Source of the DNA: Xylogone sp. PMI_703 | Taxonomy: Eukaryota > Ascomycota > Leotiomycetes | NCBI GenBank assembly: GCA_021399445.1 | Contig: JAJTUQ010000002.1 | Location: 62,001-126,000 of the forward strand | Direction of reading: 5' to 3' | DNA: 64,000 bases | Shown here: one piece after another, positions 48,507 through 60,420 of the stretch | Layout of the letters: each line of letters opens with the position of its first letter | How positions within the stretch are numbered: position 1 is the first letter of the stretch | Program-made: the position numbers and the translations under genes | The notes under the pieces: generated by a model | Seen by the model: the letters and a program-made list of their open reading frames with translations, nothing else | Database searches by the model: none | Told to the model about the DNA's origin: nothing

Positions 48507-49195
48507 CCAGATTTTCGAGTTTACGGTTTAGCCTGGGTGGGTTTGTGTTTCACTGTTTGGGTATAGGTCTGCAACTGTGTATAATAGTAATACGGTCCTC
48601 AACGAGGATCCTTGTTTCGAACCGAAGGAAAAAAAAACGGCATGAGATAAGAGAACAAGAGGAAAAAAGAAATATGGGCGGGCGTTGTGTCATTAAAATT
48701 AAGGAGCATGAGCATTTGCATCGGGTTTGTTCCAGCGACTGCAGATATCTGCTACGAGCTGATCTTTCTACATACGGACTATGATACCCCCTCTATTTGC
48801 GGGATTAGATATTATAGATGTTTGAGTAATATCCAAATGGATTCTGTTTTTGTATTTTATTTATTCGGGCAGCTCTCTGTGATTTATCTTGTGATATGTT
48901 TTCGCCCCTGAAGTTGTGGGACTGTCGTAATTGGTGACTGCTGGTTGGACTGAACACGAGTGACAGATCAGATCGATCAGATAAGATAGACCCCGCCATT
49001 GCAACCCACCCGCCACTTCCTGAGTGCCTCGGCCCAGAAGAATTGCAAGTCTAGAACACCAAGAGGATTGTGGCTGGCTCAGCTAAAATTCAATAATCGC
49101 CTCCTCACTTGTCAATATCTCTTCAACAATAATATACTGGACCCTCTCCTCGTTACAACTTGATATCTCCCAATATCCAACCCGAATCAGCAAGG
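48507..49195. other. Intergenic between two + genes
   Basis: About 690 nt, AT-rich, with no gene. A long A-run lies near 48,630. Nothing else noted. Confidence 0.5.
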
Positions 49196-49954
49196 ATGCT
49201 ATCCTCTCCAACACTCCTCTGGCAATCCATCCTCACCACCTACTCCCCCTTCACCATCGAATTCATCGGCACAACCCTCGTCCAACTCATCTTCTTCTAC
49301 CTCCCCAGCACAATCTACATCCTCCTCCCCTACATCCTCCCCTCATTCTCCTCCCGCCACAAGCTCCAACCCCCTCAAAAGCAACCCACGAGCGAAGAAA
49401 TAACCCACTGTCTCCTCATCGTCCTTCGCAACCAAGCAATCAGCACCGTCCTGCACCTCCTCATCCTAACCCTCGACTCCCACCTCTCCATCCCACCTGC
49501 ATACTCCTTCTCCCCAACCCTCCCAACCCTCTCCTCTTTCACGAAGGACATCCTCCTCAGCCTCCTCATCCGCGAAGTCCTCTTCTACTACATCCACCGC
49601 CTACTGCACACCCCCGCGCTCTACAAACGCATCCACAAAACCCACCACCTCTTCACCGCGCCCGTATCGCTGTCCGCGCAGTACGCCCATCCGCTTGAGC
49701 ATTTGTTCGCGAACATACTCCCCATTATCATCCCGGCCAAGGCGCTGAAAATGCATATCCTCACGAATTTCGCGTGGTTGGGCATCGAGCTTGTGGAGAC
49801 GGCGACGGTGCATAGTGGGTTTGATTTCCTGGGGGGCATTGCGAGGGGGCATGATGCGCATCATGAGAGGTTTGTGGTGCACTTTGGGGTTGTGGGGATT
49901 TTGGATTGGGTTCATGGGACGGGGGGTGGGAGTATGAAGGGGAAGAAGGAATGA
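49196..49954 (+). CDS. Fatty acid hydroxylase / sterol desaturase superfamily membrane protein
   Basis: A single exon of 252 residues from the ATG at 49,196. Four to five hydrophobic segments are visible (residues 20-50, 70-95, 115-133, 170-200). The di-iron histidine boxes are present: HRLLH at 134-138, HKTHH at 147-151, HPLEH near 165 and HDAHH at 219-223. Members hydroxylate or desaturate sterols and lipids in the ER. At 252 residues it is on the short side of the family, though all boxes are in place. Base use changes sharply inside the gene: the first half is C-rich at third positions, the second half G-rich. Confidence 0.85.
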   Translation: MLSSPTLLWQSILTTYSPFTIEFIGTTLVQLIFFYLPSTIYILLPYILPSFSSRHKLQPPQKQPTSEEITHCLLIVLRNQAISTVLHLLILTLDSHLSIPPAYSFSPTLPTLSSFTKDILLSLLIREVLFYYIHRLLHTPALYKRIHKTHHLFTAPVSLSAQYAHPLEHLFANILPIIIPAKALKMHILTNFAWLGIELVETATVHSGFDFLGGIARGHDAHHERFVVHFGVVGILDWVHGTGGGSMKGKKE

Positions 49955-50168
49955 GGTTATTTGGCTTTTTGGAGTTCTGGGTGGTTGGTGGTGTCTTTTA
50001 TGTATTTTGAGATGAGAGTATGGAAATTTGGCTTTGTATAGCTATGCGGTGTCCATATTGTTCCACCTTTACTGGGTTATTATTAAAGAGTCTCTCCTAT
50101 GAAAGAACTTGTTCACACCCAAGTTCCCAGCACAAGAACTTCGTGAATGTGAACCGTCCATTTTTCAC

Positions 50169-51315
50169 GCCGAGCATTATAGTGACGATTTTTATCGTCC
50201 AGATACGCAACGAAATACGGCTACATGTCTCTTTCCTCATAACCTTCCAAATTACCATGCCGAGCCATATAGCGTGGGATTTCACCTGCGAGATGCGCAA
50301 CGAAATTCAGCTCCATAAGATCACGAACTCCGGTACGTTCTTACAGTACTTCACCGAGCTATATAGTGAAGATTTCAGCTCTTCAGATTCGCAACGAAAT
50401 ACGTCTCTCTCCTCATATCCTTCAAAAACCATGCCGAGCAATATAGCGCTGGATTTCACGTGCGAGATACGCAACGAAAAAAGCCAACTCCAGAAGATTA
50501 TAAATTTTGGCAGGTTCTTACTTCGCCGAGCTTTATAGTGAAGATTTGACCTTTCCAGATCCGCAACGAAATTTCTCACAAGAGAAGCCCGTGAGGATCT
50601 TATTCTCACGCCGAGAGTTATAGTGACGATTTCTGAGATTCAGATCCGCAACGATATCCAGATCTCACGCCGAGGGACATAGTGAAGATTGCAGATCTTC
50701 AGATTCGCAACGATATTCTTTCTCAGTGTGTATGAATATCATACGCCGAGAGATATAGTAAAAATTTCAGCTCTTTAGATCCGCAACGAAACTTCTCATA
50801 GGAAAACAGTGAGGGTTTCATTTCCATGCCGAGAGTTATAGTGATGATTTTCAAGATCCAGATTTGCAACGGAAATAGCTGTGCTTGGGAATCTGCTCTT
50901 AGCTCACACTCCGAGAATTATAGTGAAGATTTTCACATCTCAGATTCGCAACGACATTTCGTCCTAGAGCGTATATCCAGTGAGAAATCAGATTATACGC
51001 CGAGAGATATAGTGAAAAATTCAGTTTTTCTCATCCGCAACGGAGAGATTCCTTCAGAATATGATCCAGCCAGTAAGAGTCTAGATTAAAAGCCGAGAGA
51101 TATAGTGAAGATTTTCACATCTCTGATCCGTAACGAGAATTCCGTCATAGATTGTATGAGCCAGTAAGGGCTGGTTTAAATGCCGAGCTTTATAGTGAAG
51201 AATATGAAGTCTCAGATTTGCAACAAATGTAACTCGGTGAGAGATGGTGGAGAACGGTGCCAGAATGAAAGCCGAGAACTATAGTGGAGATTTTTAGTAC
51301 TTAGATTCGCAACAA
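50169..51315 (+). repeat. Array of fourteen fixed-length 45-nt modules
   Basis: Fourteen modules start at 50,169, 50,259, 50,353, 50,433, 50,525, 50,610, 50,669, 50,745, 50,828, 50,910, 50,999, 51,092, 51,182 and 51,271. Each is exactly 45 nt, opening GCCGAG and closing GCAACGA with one or two changes in some. Positions 10-14 are usually TATAG and 34-36 GAT. The gaps between modules are 14-49 nt and differ in sequence. The middle of some modules forms a short hairpin. No gene-like frame survives across the array. The open frames here (50,020-50,609 and 50,826-51,089) are by-products of the repeats. Confidence 0.9.
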
Positions 51316-51662
51316 AATTATCTAGGCTATAGAGCTCCGAATGGGAGTTTGGTTCCCTTCTTTATCTGCAATGGAGTGGTCAAAGAAATGTATACCTATA
51401 CTTAATTTTGGTGAATGTGATGCTAAATCCGTAAGCATTCAATAGATAGATAGTGATATATCCCCTTACTCCGATCTTCAAGATGAAAAGCTTCCTCTTT
51501 GAACATTCCAAGATACAACCGGGCATTATTATCATATCCACTTTGGATCATGGTGCTATGTGACATGTATGACTCCCCTTTTCACATCTTAGGGGAAAGA
51601 TCTAGGATCAAGGAGAAGTGCTATAAAAGCTTTTACTTTTGATATAACTTGCCAGTAAAGAT

Positions 51663-51707
51663 GCCGTGAATGCTAGCATAGACGTTTACGTGCAGATCCA
51701 CAACAAA
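51663..51707 (+). repeat. Lone divergent 45-nt module
   Basis: Begins GCCGTG and ends CAACAAA, with the same 45-nt length as the array members. Confidence 0.6.
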
Positions 51708-51778
51708 GATCTAAGCACCTTGCTATGGCGAGCTGTTAGTCCTAATACTATACAGTTATTGATCCTCATTTCCAACTT

Positions 51779-51823
51779 TCGTTGCGGATCTTAGAACCAA
51801 AATCCGTCACTATAACTCTCGCC
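51779..51823 (-). repeat. Lone 45-nt module, minus orientation
   Basis: The complement of this stretch matches the module family (45 nt, GCAACGA end intact; the other end has GGCGAG). It ends 10 nt before the 5' LTR of the copia element. The region 51,316-51,833 around these two modules shows no gene. Confidence 0.75.
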
Positions 51824-51833
51824 GCATGATATT

Positions 51834-52004
51834 TGTTGGGATCCAGTCACGTGTACTTAGCACTAGTCCCAATCGGGAAGGGGGAGTATACTACTCCTCC
51901 ACCCGCACCCACTCAATATATTCACCATGCAACTACCAAACCACCGATTCACCCGTACGTATACGTTACGTACTGTGAGTAGGTGGGAGAGTAGTAAACC
52001 CACA
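51834..52004 (+). repeat. 5' LTR
   Basis: Reads identical along its 171 bp to the 3' copy, begins TGTTGGG and ends CCCACA, preceded by the ATATT duplication. Confidence 0.95.
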
Positions 52005-52462
52005 CTGATCAGTTAAGCTTTTCAGATCAGAACACTCAGAACTCTATACTTTCGTTAAAATCGTGTTGTAAACGTTGAATTCACTTTAAAAGCTTCACTT
52101 TTTCTTCGAAAACCACTAATTTCCCCATCAATCACGTATTCTCTCACATCTTCCATCCATCATACACTTTTCCATCGATTGCAACAATCACACACTTTCT
52201 TTCGAACTTAATTCATCGAATTCGGATCGACCGACTTTACTTCATTTTACCTTTCACTTTTACACCTTAACTCGAACTCGACAAGACCAAGAAAAAGCCA
52301 CTGGTACCTATAGACGTTACTGAAAAGCCTCTGGGAGTATGTCTTTGTATGGAGTTTACTACCCGAGGATAAATACTCTTCATACATATTCCAAACCACG
52401 CGTAGCCAGTTCTCGTTGTCCAAGCTACCCATGCACCTTACGGTCAATATCTCCACATAACA

Positions 52463-55400
52463 ATGGCTCCGAATACACCAGGAACCTTCCACACGGAAGG
52501 CCAAGACAGTGAGAGCGAAAGAGGCATATCGGAGGATGGACGCGTACCCGGAGTCACGCAAGGAGAATTAAGAGATATACAAGGAAACAATACAGATAAT
52601 GAGGATTGGGTTCTTGACGTACAACGGGCATCGAATAATGATATCGAAGTATATGTCAAATACAGACAACAGCTTTATATAACTCTGGAATGGACAGATT
52701 ATATGCTGTGGGAGGCCTTCAAAATGGACTTCAAGGGTTTCACAATTGAAATGTTCGAGAAGGTATCGAATCACTATCTGAGGGACCTTTGGCTATTTTT
52801 ACGAACAAGAGGGGTTTGGGTCAACAACGATAATAATCAACCGGTTGTACGGTATCTGGCAGACGTATTAGGAGAAGAAGAACCGACAGAGTGGATCACT
52901 GAAGAGATTAACAGCCATATCAAAAGGTATGGGCCATTCTTGTCGAAGGTGATCAACAACCAGTTTAACGTGAAACTGACTGTGATCAATGCCCCAAATA
53001 CTCCACAGAGGTCAGCCGACGATAATAAGAACTTTAATGACCTTGTCATATATCCACGATTAAGCAGTGTCCTCAGAGAACGTTCGATTCCTTTATCACC
53101 TCTGATTATAAGACCTTTTCACCTCTCAGAAGGACTATTACCTTTCAGAGATATATCATCAACTCTGTCATTACTTACTTCACTTCCTCGGAGAGAGCCA
53201 ACACTCCCAAGAGAGGACCCTTCTCCGCAATTTTGACCTCGTCAACATACACTACCTACAGGAACTTAGTTTTCAGGGCAGGACGTACGATTTCAAACTC
53301 CAGAACAGAACGTAGGAGTAGGTATTCGATTCACAGAACAAGGCAAGAAGATGGAGGCACCAGATCAACTTTCTTTGTTGGCTATAGCAAGAGCGATCGG
53401 TAAACAAGTGATGGATATCAAAAAGGCCTATCCTGAGGAAGACAAGTGGGATGGTCATAATGGGGATTTTGGCCATAAACTCAAGACTTTTAAGAAGTTT
53501 TGCAAGAGTGTAGGCCTACCAGAGGAAGAAGTTCCAAAGGCGTTTTCAGTAATGTTGAAAGGCCTTGTGCGTGAGTAATATAACGACTGAGATTTGGATG
53601 AACAACCTTTCGAGGAAGTATGTCAACATTTAAACAAATTCTTCCAGGGTCTTACATATCATCAGAAGAATCTGACCGAGTAGAACAAGACAACTTTGGC
53701 TTCGATTACAACATAATACCCAGAGAATTTATTACTTCAAAACCTTAATATACTCGTTGTTAAGCTGAATAAGCTTCAGAAAGGTCTTTCACCAGATTTA
53801 CAGACTCAAGGATTCCTCCATAACACACTTTTGATAGCATGTAAAGGTTTTTCTGTATACAGAGCTGCAATTGCAGATCTTCCACAGGAACTTGGAGACT
53901 TAGTTAATAAGCTCCAGGCTTCGGTTAACATATATGAGAACGAACAAGTATATGCTAATGGAGTAGCAAACATTTCAGAATGACTATTCTAACGGGAACG
54001 TGAAAACAGGAGAAATGGAGATTACAGAAACAATAGATACCCTAAGACGTCCTAATAACATAAAGGCCCATGGAATAGATGTTTTATTTGTAAGAAAGAA
54101 GGCTGTCGATCATGGAAGCACTCTCAAAAAGAACAGGATGAAGAAAAGGAGTGGTTCAGAGCCAGAGCTACAGACAGGTATAAATCAAGATCTCGCAACT
54201 TTGATAGAAAGTTCGATAAGAAGTATCGACAATATGTGACCGAATTCGAAGGTGAAAAGAATTCAGAAGATGAACTTAATGCCATTTTCGAATCTCTTGT
54301 CACAGAAGGTGAGAGTGATTCTGAACTAGAGGAAGAACCAGACTTAGATATCACTACAGACACTTCAATGGCTTGGGTGACGTCCGCGGGACTTCTCACA
54401 TCACGTACAACAGAAAGAACTATCACAGAATTGTCAAACAAGGCTTTTATACATTATTTGACCAAGATAGGACCGATGTACGTCGAATCAAAAGACGAGA
54501 CGATTCCGGAACCAGAGGTAAATATATACATGTCTTCGAACAGATATAATAGCGAACGTTTTCATGGCGTTTTAGTCGATACCGGTGCGTCCAAATACTC
54601 CACAGTTGGAAATGGACAGTTTTAAGCACTCTAGAAGATGGATAAGAATGTGAAGCTTGATACTTCTACGCAAGGCATGGCAGATATCACTTTTGGCATC
54701 GGTTCGTCAGAGAATATTGGTTCTGCCGTTATTTCAACACCAGTCGGTAAAGTACGAGTTCACGTCGTCAAGGATGACACTCCATTCCTGTTAAGTATAG
54801 CAGATATGGACCGGCTAGGGATCTACTTGAACAACATTGAGAACAAGCTTATAACTCCTCATGGTGCTGTTCTAGTGATACGTCGCTTTGGACACCCATT
54901 TTTATTGTGGGATATGAGCCTACAATCATTCGTTGTTGATTCATTAGATGGCAATCTGTGTTTCTTAACAAACACAGAGTTGCAACGTTTACACTGTCGT
55001 TTTGGGCACCCATCGGTAGCAAGGCTGCAGAAAGTGCTCGAAAAAGTAGGGCATGACGTCGATAAGGACGTACTTGAGTACTTGACGAAATACTGCACAT
55101 ACTGTCAGAAGCACGAGAAGTTTCCGGGACGCTTCAGATTCAGCTTGAAAGACGACATGAACTTCAATTATTCCATTATGGTAGACGTGTTCTATATAGA
55201 CGGCAATCCAGTACTCCATGTAGTGGACGAAGTAATCCGTTATCAAGCTGGCCGATGGCTACAAAACATGACCGCAAAACATACTTGGGATACCCTTCGC
55301 ACATGTTAGATGGACACATATCTTGGCCCACCAGACTATATAACCTCAGATACCGGAACGAACTTTGTAGGAAAGGAATTCCGACAATTGGCCAATATAA

Positions 55401-57877
55401 TGGGAATCAGGGTGAAAGCAGTGTTAGTCGAGGCCCATAATTCAATAGGCATAGTAGAGAGATACCATGGCTCGGTGAGACGTGCTTTTGAAATCATTAA
55501 TGCTGAAATAAGTGATATAGGCAGGGATATGGCACTACAGATGGCATTCAAGGCTGTCAACGACTCGGCCGGGCCAGATGGCTTAATTCTAACACTCTTG
55601 GTTTACGGAGTATATCCGCGGATGGCTGAATGGGATGCACTATCTCCGACCATCACTCAGAGGGCGTCTGCAATCAAGAAAGCGATGGAAGAATTGCGAA
55701 AATACAGGGCGAAAAAGCAGGTTCAAGATGTACTGAATATGCGAAATGGCCCGAGTTCAACAGCCGTACATGACTTACCACTCAATTCCGACGTCATGGT
55801 ATGAAGAGAAGGAAATACAGGTCAAAGTGGTAGCTGGGAGGGACCCTATAAAATAGTGGCAATAGAAGGAAAAGACTGTATATTAGCTCTGCCACATAGG
55901 AATACGAAATTCAGGAGTACTTCGGTCAAGCCATACCTTAAACTACTATTCGAAATGGAAGGAATAATACTGCCCGAAGACGAAGCTGAGGTGAAGGGAC
56001 CGTCCCAAGGCATAGATAATCCGACAGAACTACCACAACTATCGATTTCAACAGAACCGAATTCACTGAATATGGAAGATACGATAGTTGTCCAACCACG
56101 ATCAACACAACTAACGAACCTGAACCTAGACCCGATACAACAGGTAAAGCGTGGACGTGGAAGACCACGGAAATACCCAATAGCTACATACTTGGCAGAG
56201 GGAGGGCTAGAGTTCGACATGGACATAATTGAGATGTTTATTCAGGATGGAGACGACCTGGACAACCATGAATACGCAGAGTCACGAAGGTATGAGAATA
56301 ATGGGTTGATCAATATGGGAGTATTCTAACCAGTACAGATTGAAGATGTACCAGAAGGCACCCGAATATTTGATACACGTTATGTAGACGAGATAAAACA
56401 CTTCACTGAAAGGTCATACAGGAAGTCTCGTTTGGTGGTACAGGCCTATAATGACTATGGAAAGAGAGTGGTTCTCACACAAGCACTTACATTACAACGA
56501 GTAAGCCAGAGAATTGTACTTTGTATTACTCTAATGAGAAAAGGAACGAAATTATGCTCAAGAGATATCACTCAAGCATATGTATAAACAAAAACAAGAT
56601 TACGACGTCTAGTATATATCTATGCTACACCGGAGCTGGCAAAACAACTGAACTTACCTAAAGGATAGGTAATTAAGGTGATCAGACCATTATATGATAT
56701 ACCGGAATCCGGGAACCACTGGTTTGATACATACCATAAGTATCATATTATTGAACTCAGAATGATAACTTCTACTTTCGATCTATGTCTCTTGTTTAGT
56801 ACCTCACCCTTCGGAATAGTGGGAATGCAAACGGACAATACACTATTCCTTGCAGATAATGAATTTATGTCGCTAGAAAAGGAGAAACTGGAAAAAGCAG
56901 GCTTCCTGGCAAAGGAGAGAGAAATGTTGACACCAGAGAAGAATCTGAAGTTTAACAGTGGAATAATTCAGCTCAAGGATAATGCTATTTCGATTACTCA
57001 AGAACGTTAATGTGAGAACTTGAAACAGGTGGCCGAACGATTAATGGATTCGACATCCTCTAGAGGGATAACGAGAAAGAATCTTACGGTCAAGGAACAG
57101 TTCGTTGCACAAAGGGCCAGAGATGCATATATAGGCTCTGTGTGTCAGCCAGAGGCCTGTTATGACCTATTTGTGGCAGCCCAAACCACTGAACCAGACC
57201 AAGATGACGTGGAGAAGCTGAATAAACGGCTCAAATGGTAGATACAGAACAAGACGAGAGGCCTACGGTTCGTGGAACTCGAAGAGAAGTCTTTACAATT
57301 GCTAGTTTTCACAGATGCCGCGTTTGCAAACAATAAAGACTTATCATCGCAAATAGGCTATATGATCGTGGTGGCGGACAGGCATAATAACGTCAACATA
57401 TTACATTGGTCAAGCACGAAGTGTAGAAGGATAACAAGAAGTGTATTGGTATCCGAACTGTATACTATGGCTAATGGATTCGATATGGCCATCTCCATCA
57501 AAAGCACTTTCGATCGCATCCTCCAAGTTAATATCCCTATTGTAGTCTGTACGGACTCAAAATCACTTTATGATTGTCTCGTTAAGTTGGGTACTACGAA
57601 TGAGAAACGGTTAATGATAGACGTTATGTGTTTGAGAGAGGTATACGAACGGAGAGAAATAACAGAGGTCCGATGGATTGATGATAATTCGAATCCCGCC
57701 GACGCAATAACGAAACTGAAGTCATCCAACGCCCTGAAACAACTCATAGACACGAATAAAGTCAGTTTGGAGACAGTCGAGTGGGTGGAAAGGGACGGAG
57801 ATGGAAATATTGAGCATAAAAGCGATGGAAATGATGGGAGTGGCGATATGGGACGTGTTGAAGGCAATGGAGGTTGA
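52463..57877 (+). pseudogene. Gag-pol polyprotein frame with about 19 in-frame stop codons
   Basis: All protein-like stretches from 52,463 to 57,877 lie in one reading frame of about 1805 codons: no frameshift occurs. The frame is broken only by stops, for example at 53,234, 53,267, 53,576, 53,588, 53,981, 53,990, 54,623, 55,307, 55,802, 56,327, 57,008 and 57,239. Domains: gag to about 54,230; zinc knuckle 54,080-54,121; protease DTGAS near 54,578; integrase HHCC 54,990-55,110 and catalytic core to 55,480; reverse transcriptase about 56,340-57,000 (the catalytic YVDD region reads MQTDN, damaged); RNase H 57,290-57,760. All stops are reachable by single C-to-T or G-to-A changes from Gln, Arg or Trp codons, as in RIP. 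It cannot make a working polyprotein. Confidence 0.85.
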
Positions 57878-58036
57878 TATGGCTCAGAAGGATGACTCCG
57901 ATCGATATATCGCACTATTCCTATTTAGGAAATCAGTATGCGATTCGAAAAAGAGCTCGGATTTGAGCGTTTTGAGAGCTATGAAAATAGGTGGCAAAAG
58001 TGGCGGAAATATCGGTTTCTTTTAGAGTTGGCCCAG

Positions 58037-58207
58037 TGTTGGGATCCAGTCACGTGTACTTAGCACTAGTCCCAATCGGGAAGGGGGAGTATACTACTCC
58101 TCCACCCGCACCCACTCAATATATTCACCATGCAACTACCAAACCACCGATTCACCCGTACGTATACGTTACGTACTGTGAGTAGGTGGGAGAGTAGTAA
58201 ACCCACA
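58037..58207 (+). repeat. 3' LTR
   Basis: Reads identical to the 5' LTR; followed by the ATATT target duplication. Confidence 0.95.
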
Positions 58208-58216
58208 ATATTGACC

Positions 58217-58928
58217 GCCGAGCTTTATAGTGACAATTTCAAGATACCAGATTCGCAACGAAAAAGGTGTTCTTCGCAGTAACTGGGCAATTCATCGACT
58301 TTAGACTCACTGGATTGCTGAGAAATATATATAGCACTGGAATCTTAGTTCAGACATGTAACATAAATGTGATATTCTGTGAGGAAACCTCTGGGTTGTG
58401 CAGAGATCACACGTTACTACTGTCTGGCGATTATGGATTAAGTGAGTAATTAATTTGGATTATACAGACAAACTCTATTCAAATTATGGTAAGTTCTAGC
58501 AGCAGTCGAATTCCGAGCATAAACGATCCATGTCACTACTATCAGCTTGCAGGTAAGCCCAATAAAGAACACTATGATGCTAACAAAATATTGATGCTGT
58601 TTATATTGACGGTTCTGCGCAGTTTACTAAGTTATTGGGTTTTCATGAAGTGGCGGATTCAGTCATTCAAATACACAATGGGAAAGTGATGCGGTAAGAC
58701 AGCAAATTCTGTTACATGCCGAGTGTTATAGTGACAGTTCGTAATTATCAGATCCGCAACGAAACGGGTATTTCCAGCATCGACGTCGATTTCGTTGCGG
58801 CTCTGAACGATATATTACGGCGCTATAATGCTCGGCATATTGCATATGACGATTCTACGGTAGAAGGCAACTGTAGTTTTCACGCCGAGAGATATAGCGC
58901 TGGTAGTAAGACTCAGATCCCCAACAAA
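58217..58928. repeat. Four scattered 45-nt modules downstream of the retrotransposon
   Basis: Modules on + at 58,217-58,261, 58,718-58,762 and 58,884-58,928, and one on - at 58,792-58,836, all 45 nt. The + module at 58,718 and the - module at 58,792 form a close inverted pair. Between 58,262 and 58,717 no gene is visible. Confidence 0.8.
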
Positions 58929-59650
58929 GTTTGACTTGCAGTATCAGAACTGCATAGGTAACTCGATTGAATCTTCGTTCTCAAGCTGAAAGCCAGCTCG
59001 ATTTTTACAGTCAAGTCCTCCATTCACGCTTCTAGTGCGACGTGCGAACAGCTGCGATACTTTGAGATCGGAATCCCAGTATGATCTGTGATAAAGTCCT
59101 CTTTCCCTTTGAGATTTTTGGATTGCATTATATACCAAGCCCTTTTCTGAGGGAAAGGATCACTCTCAACGATTTGCTTCTGAGGGCTATGCAACTGTCG
59201 CATAAGAAGCTTGTTACATCCAGTAATCAAGCCGACTGAGGAACCCCTAGGACCCTGGCCAACCCCCAATCTGCGCTTCTAAGGAACATCTTCCGATCTT
59301 TAGACTTTCAGTTGAAACTTAACCTCCAATTTTGAGATGTTTATGTTTTCCATTATCATACTCCCTATCAGAGGCGTGGTATTGTCGGGATTCTTGGGTT
59401 TGCATCACAAACTCAGTACCTTCTGCGAGCTATAAAGTTTGTACCATTCCCGTCAACATAATCATCCTGTCGTATAACCTCCTGGCGGCATATCTGAACG
59501 CATTACCAAACCGGAGCTAGCGGCAGTTTGTTGGAAGGGTTATATGCCACCTAGAACAAGGCTTCGGACGCGCCTCCATGCAGGCATTTCACTCCTCAGA
59601 CATAATCTAGCATCCCTTGACTGATTCAACATATTTCTCCGGTATAAGTC
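58929..59650. other. Intergenic
   Basis: AT-rich flank with short unsupported open frames on the minus strand (58,944-59,269). Nothing recognised. Confidence 0.4.
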
Positions 59651-60420
59651 TCACGGACGTTTTGCTTGAGGCTCCTCCAGAACTGTCTGCTCAGAGCGTT
59701 TCCTTTTCTTTGCTTCGTCCAGTATACTTCGCTTCGCAACCTTAAAGGCATTGATCTTCTTCGATGGCCCTCCGGCTACATTCACAGGTGTTTCCTTGCG
59801 AGTAGCTGTCAGTTGGAATGTGATGGAATGACCTGGTTCGGCAGGAAGTGGCACGGCGTCAGCTGTGGGGGTTTCTTTCCGATTTGCTTGCGCCCTTTCA
59901 ATTTGGGCTTTCAGAAGACCTTCTTCTATCTTCTGGCTAGCAGCCTCCTGTAACTCTTGTTTCTTCAACGCATCTGCGCCACGTATGGCTTCTGGCGAAC
60001 GATCAATCCACGCAATATATAAGCCATCATCCTTCTCCTCCACGCGACAAAGTCCTTCTCGGCCGAGAAATTTCACGAATTCGGTCAAAGAATTCCACTT
60101 CGTGGCGTTCAGATGGATGTGGTTTTTATCAGAGATGTAGGTCTGATAAAATCGGTTGGCATGGACGCTTTTCTTCGACTGGTTCGTAGAAGCTCGAGGA
60201 AAGCAGCTTGGAATTGTCGCGAGAAATTACTGAGAGTTCCATGTAGATCGTTAATATTATTTATGCGGTGGACATGAGACTCGGAGAGTGTGTGTTGTTT
60301 GAAGGCGTTCGCATCGCGGCACTGCTTTTGGCAAGGCGTGCAATACCACCTCAAGCGCCCCAACCCCGCCATCTTCATCTTTTTGTCTACATGACGCGCA
60401 GATCCAGGATCGTGAGGCAT
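59651..60420 (-). pseudogene. KIN17-like protein gene with an apparent frameshift
   Basis: The first frame from the ATG at 60,420 encodes a KIN17-type N-terminus: GLGRLRWYCTPCQKQCRDANAF with a C2H2 finger, then FSRQFQAAFLELLRTS. After about 60,163-60,180 the match continues in another frame: HANRFYQTYISDKNHIHLNATKWNSL, then TEFVKFLGREGLCRV and LYIAWIDRSPEA. So a one-base loss (or an error in the assembly) separates the halves. KIN17 is a conserved nuclear DNA/RNA-binding protein linked to splicing and DNA repair. This copy is also divergent near its start (MPHDPGSARHV) and keeps only a basic, low-complexity C-terminus. It may be a diverged paralogue that has decayed. Confidence 0.6.

Larger units (their letters stand above)
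51834..58207 (+). mobile_element. Ty1/copia-type LTR retrotransposon, full length, decayed coding region
   Basis: Two 171-bp LTRs that read as identical (51,834-52,004 and 58,037-58,207) start TG and end CA. They are flanked by the 5-bp duplication ATATT (51,829-51,833 and 58,208-58,212). The internal region encodes, in order, gag with a zinc knuckle (CFICKKEGC...H), protease (DTGAS), integrase (HHCC and DD35E-type residues), reverse transcriptase and RNase H. That order (integrase before RT) is the copia type. The element has inserted among the 45-nt modules. No primer-binding site or clean polypurine tract was identified. Confidence 0.92.

Noticed and set aside
50020..51089. Open frames of up to 172 codons over the module array as genes
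   Set aside because: They follow the repeat period, occur on both strands and lack family features; they are by-products of the modules.
50169..51315. CRISPR array, because same-length repeats alternate with unique spacers
   Set aside because: The DNA is eukaryotic, there are no cas genes, the repeats differ strongly in the middle, and spacer lengths range from 14 to 49 nt.
53351..57241. The separate short open frames inside the copia element as individual genes
   Set aside because: All lie in one frame and carry consecutive domains of one gag-pol protein.
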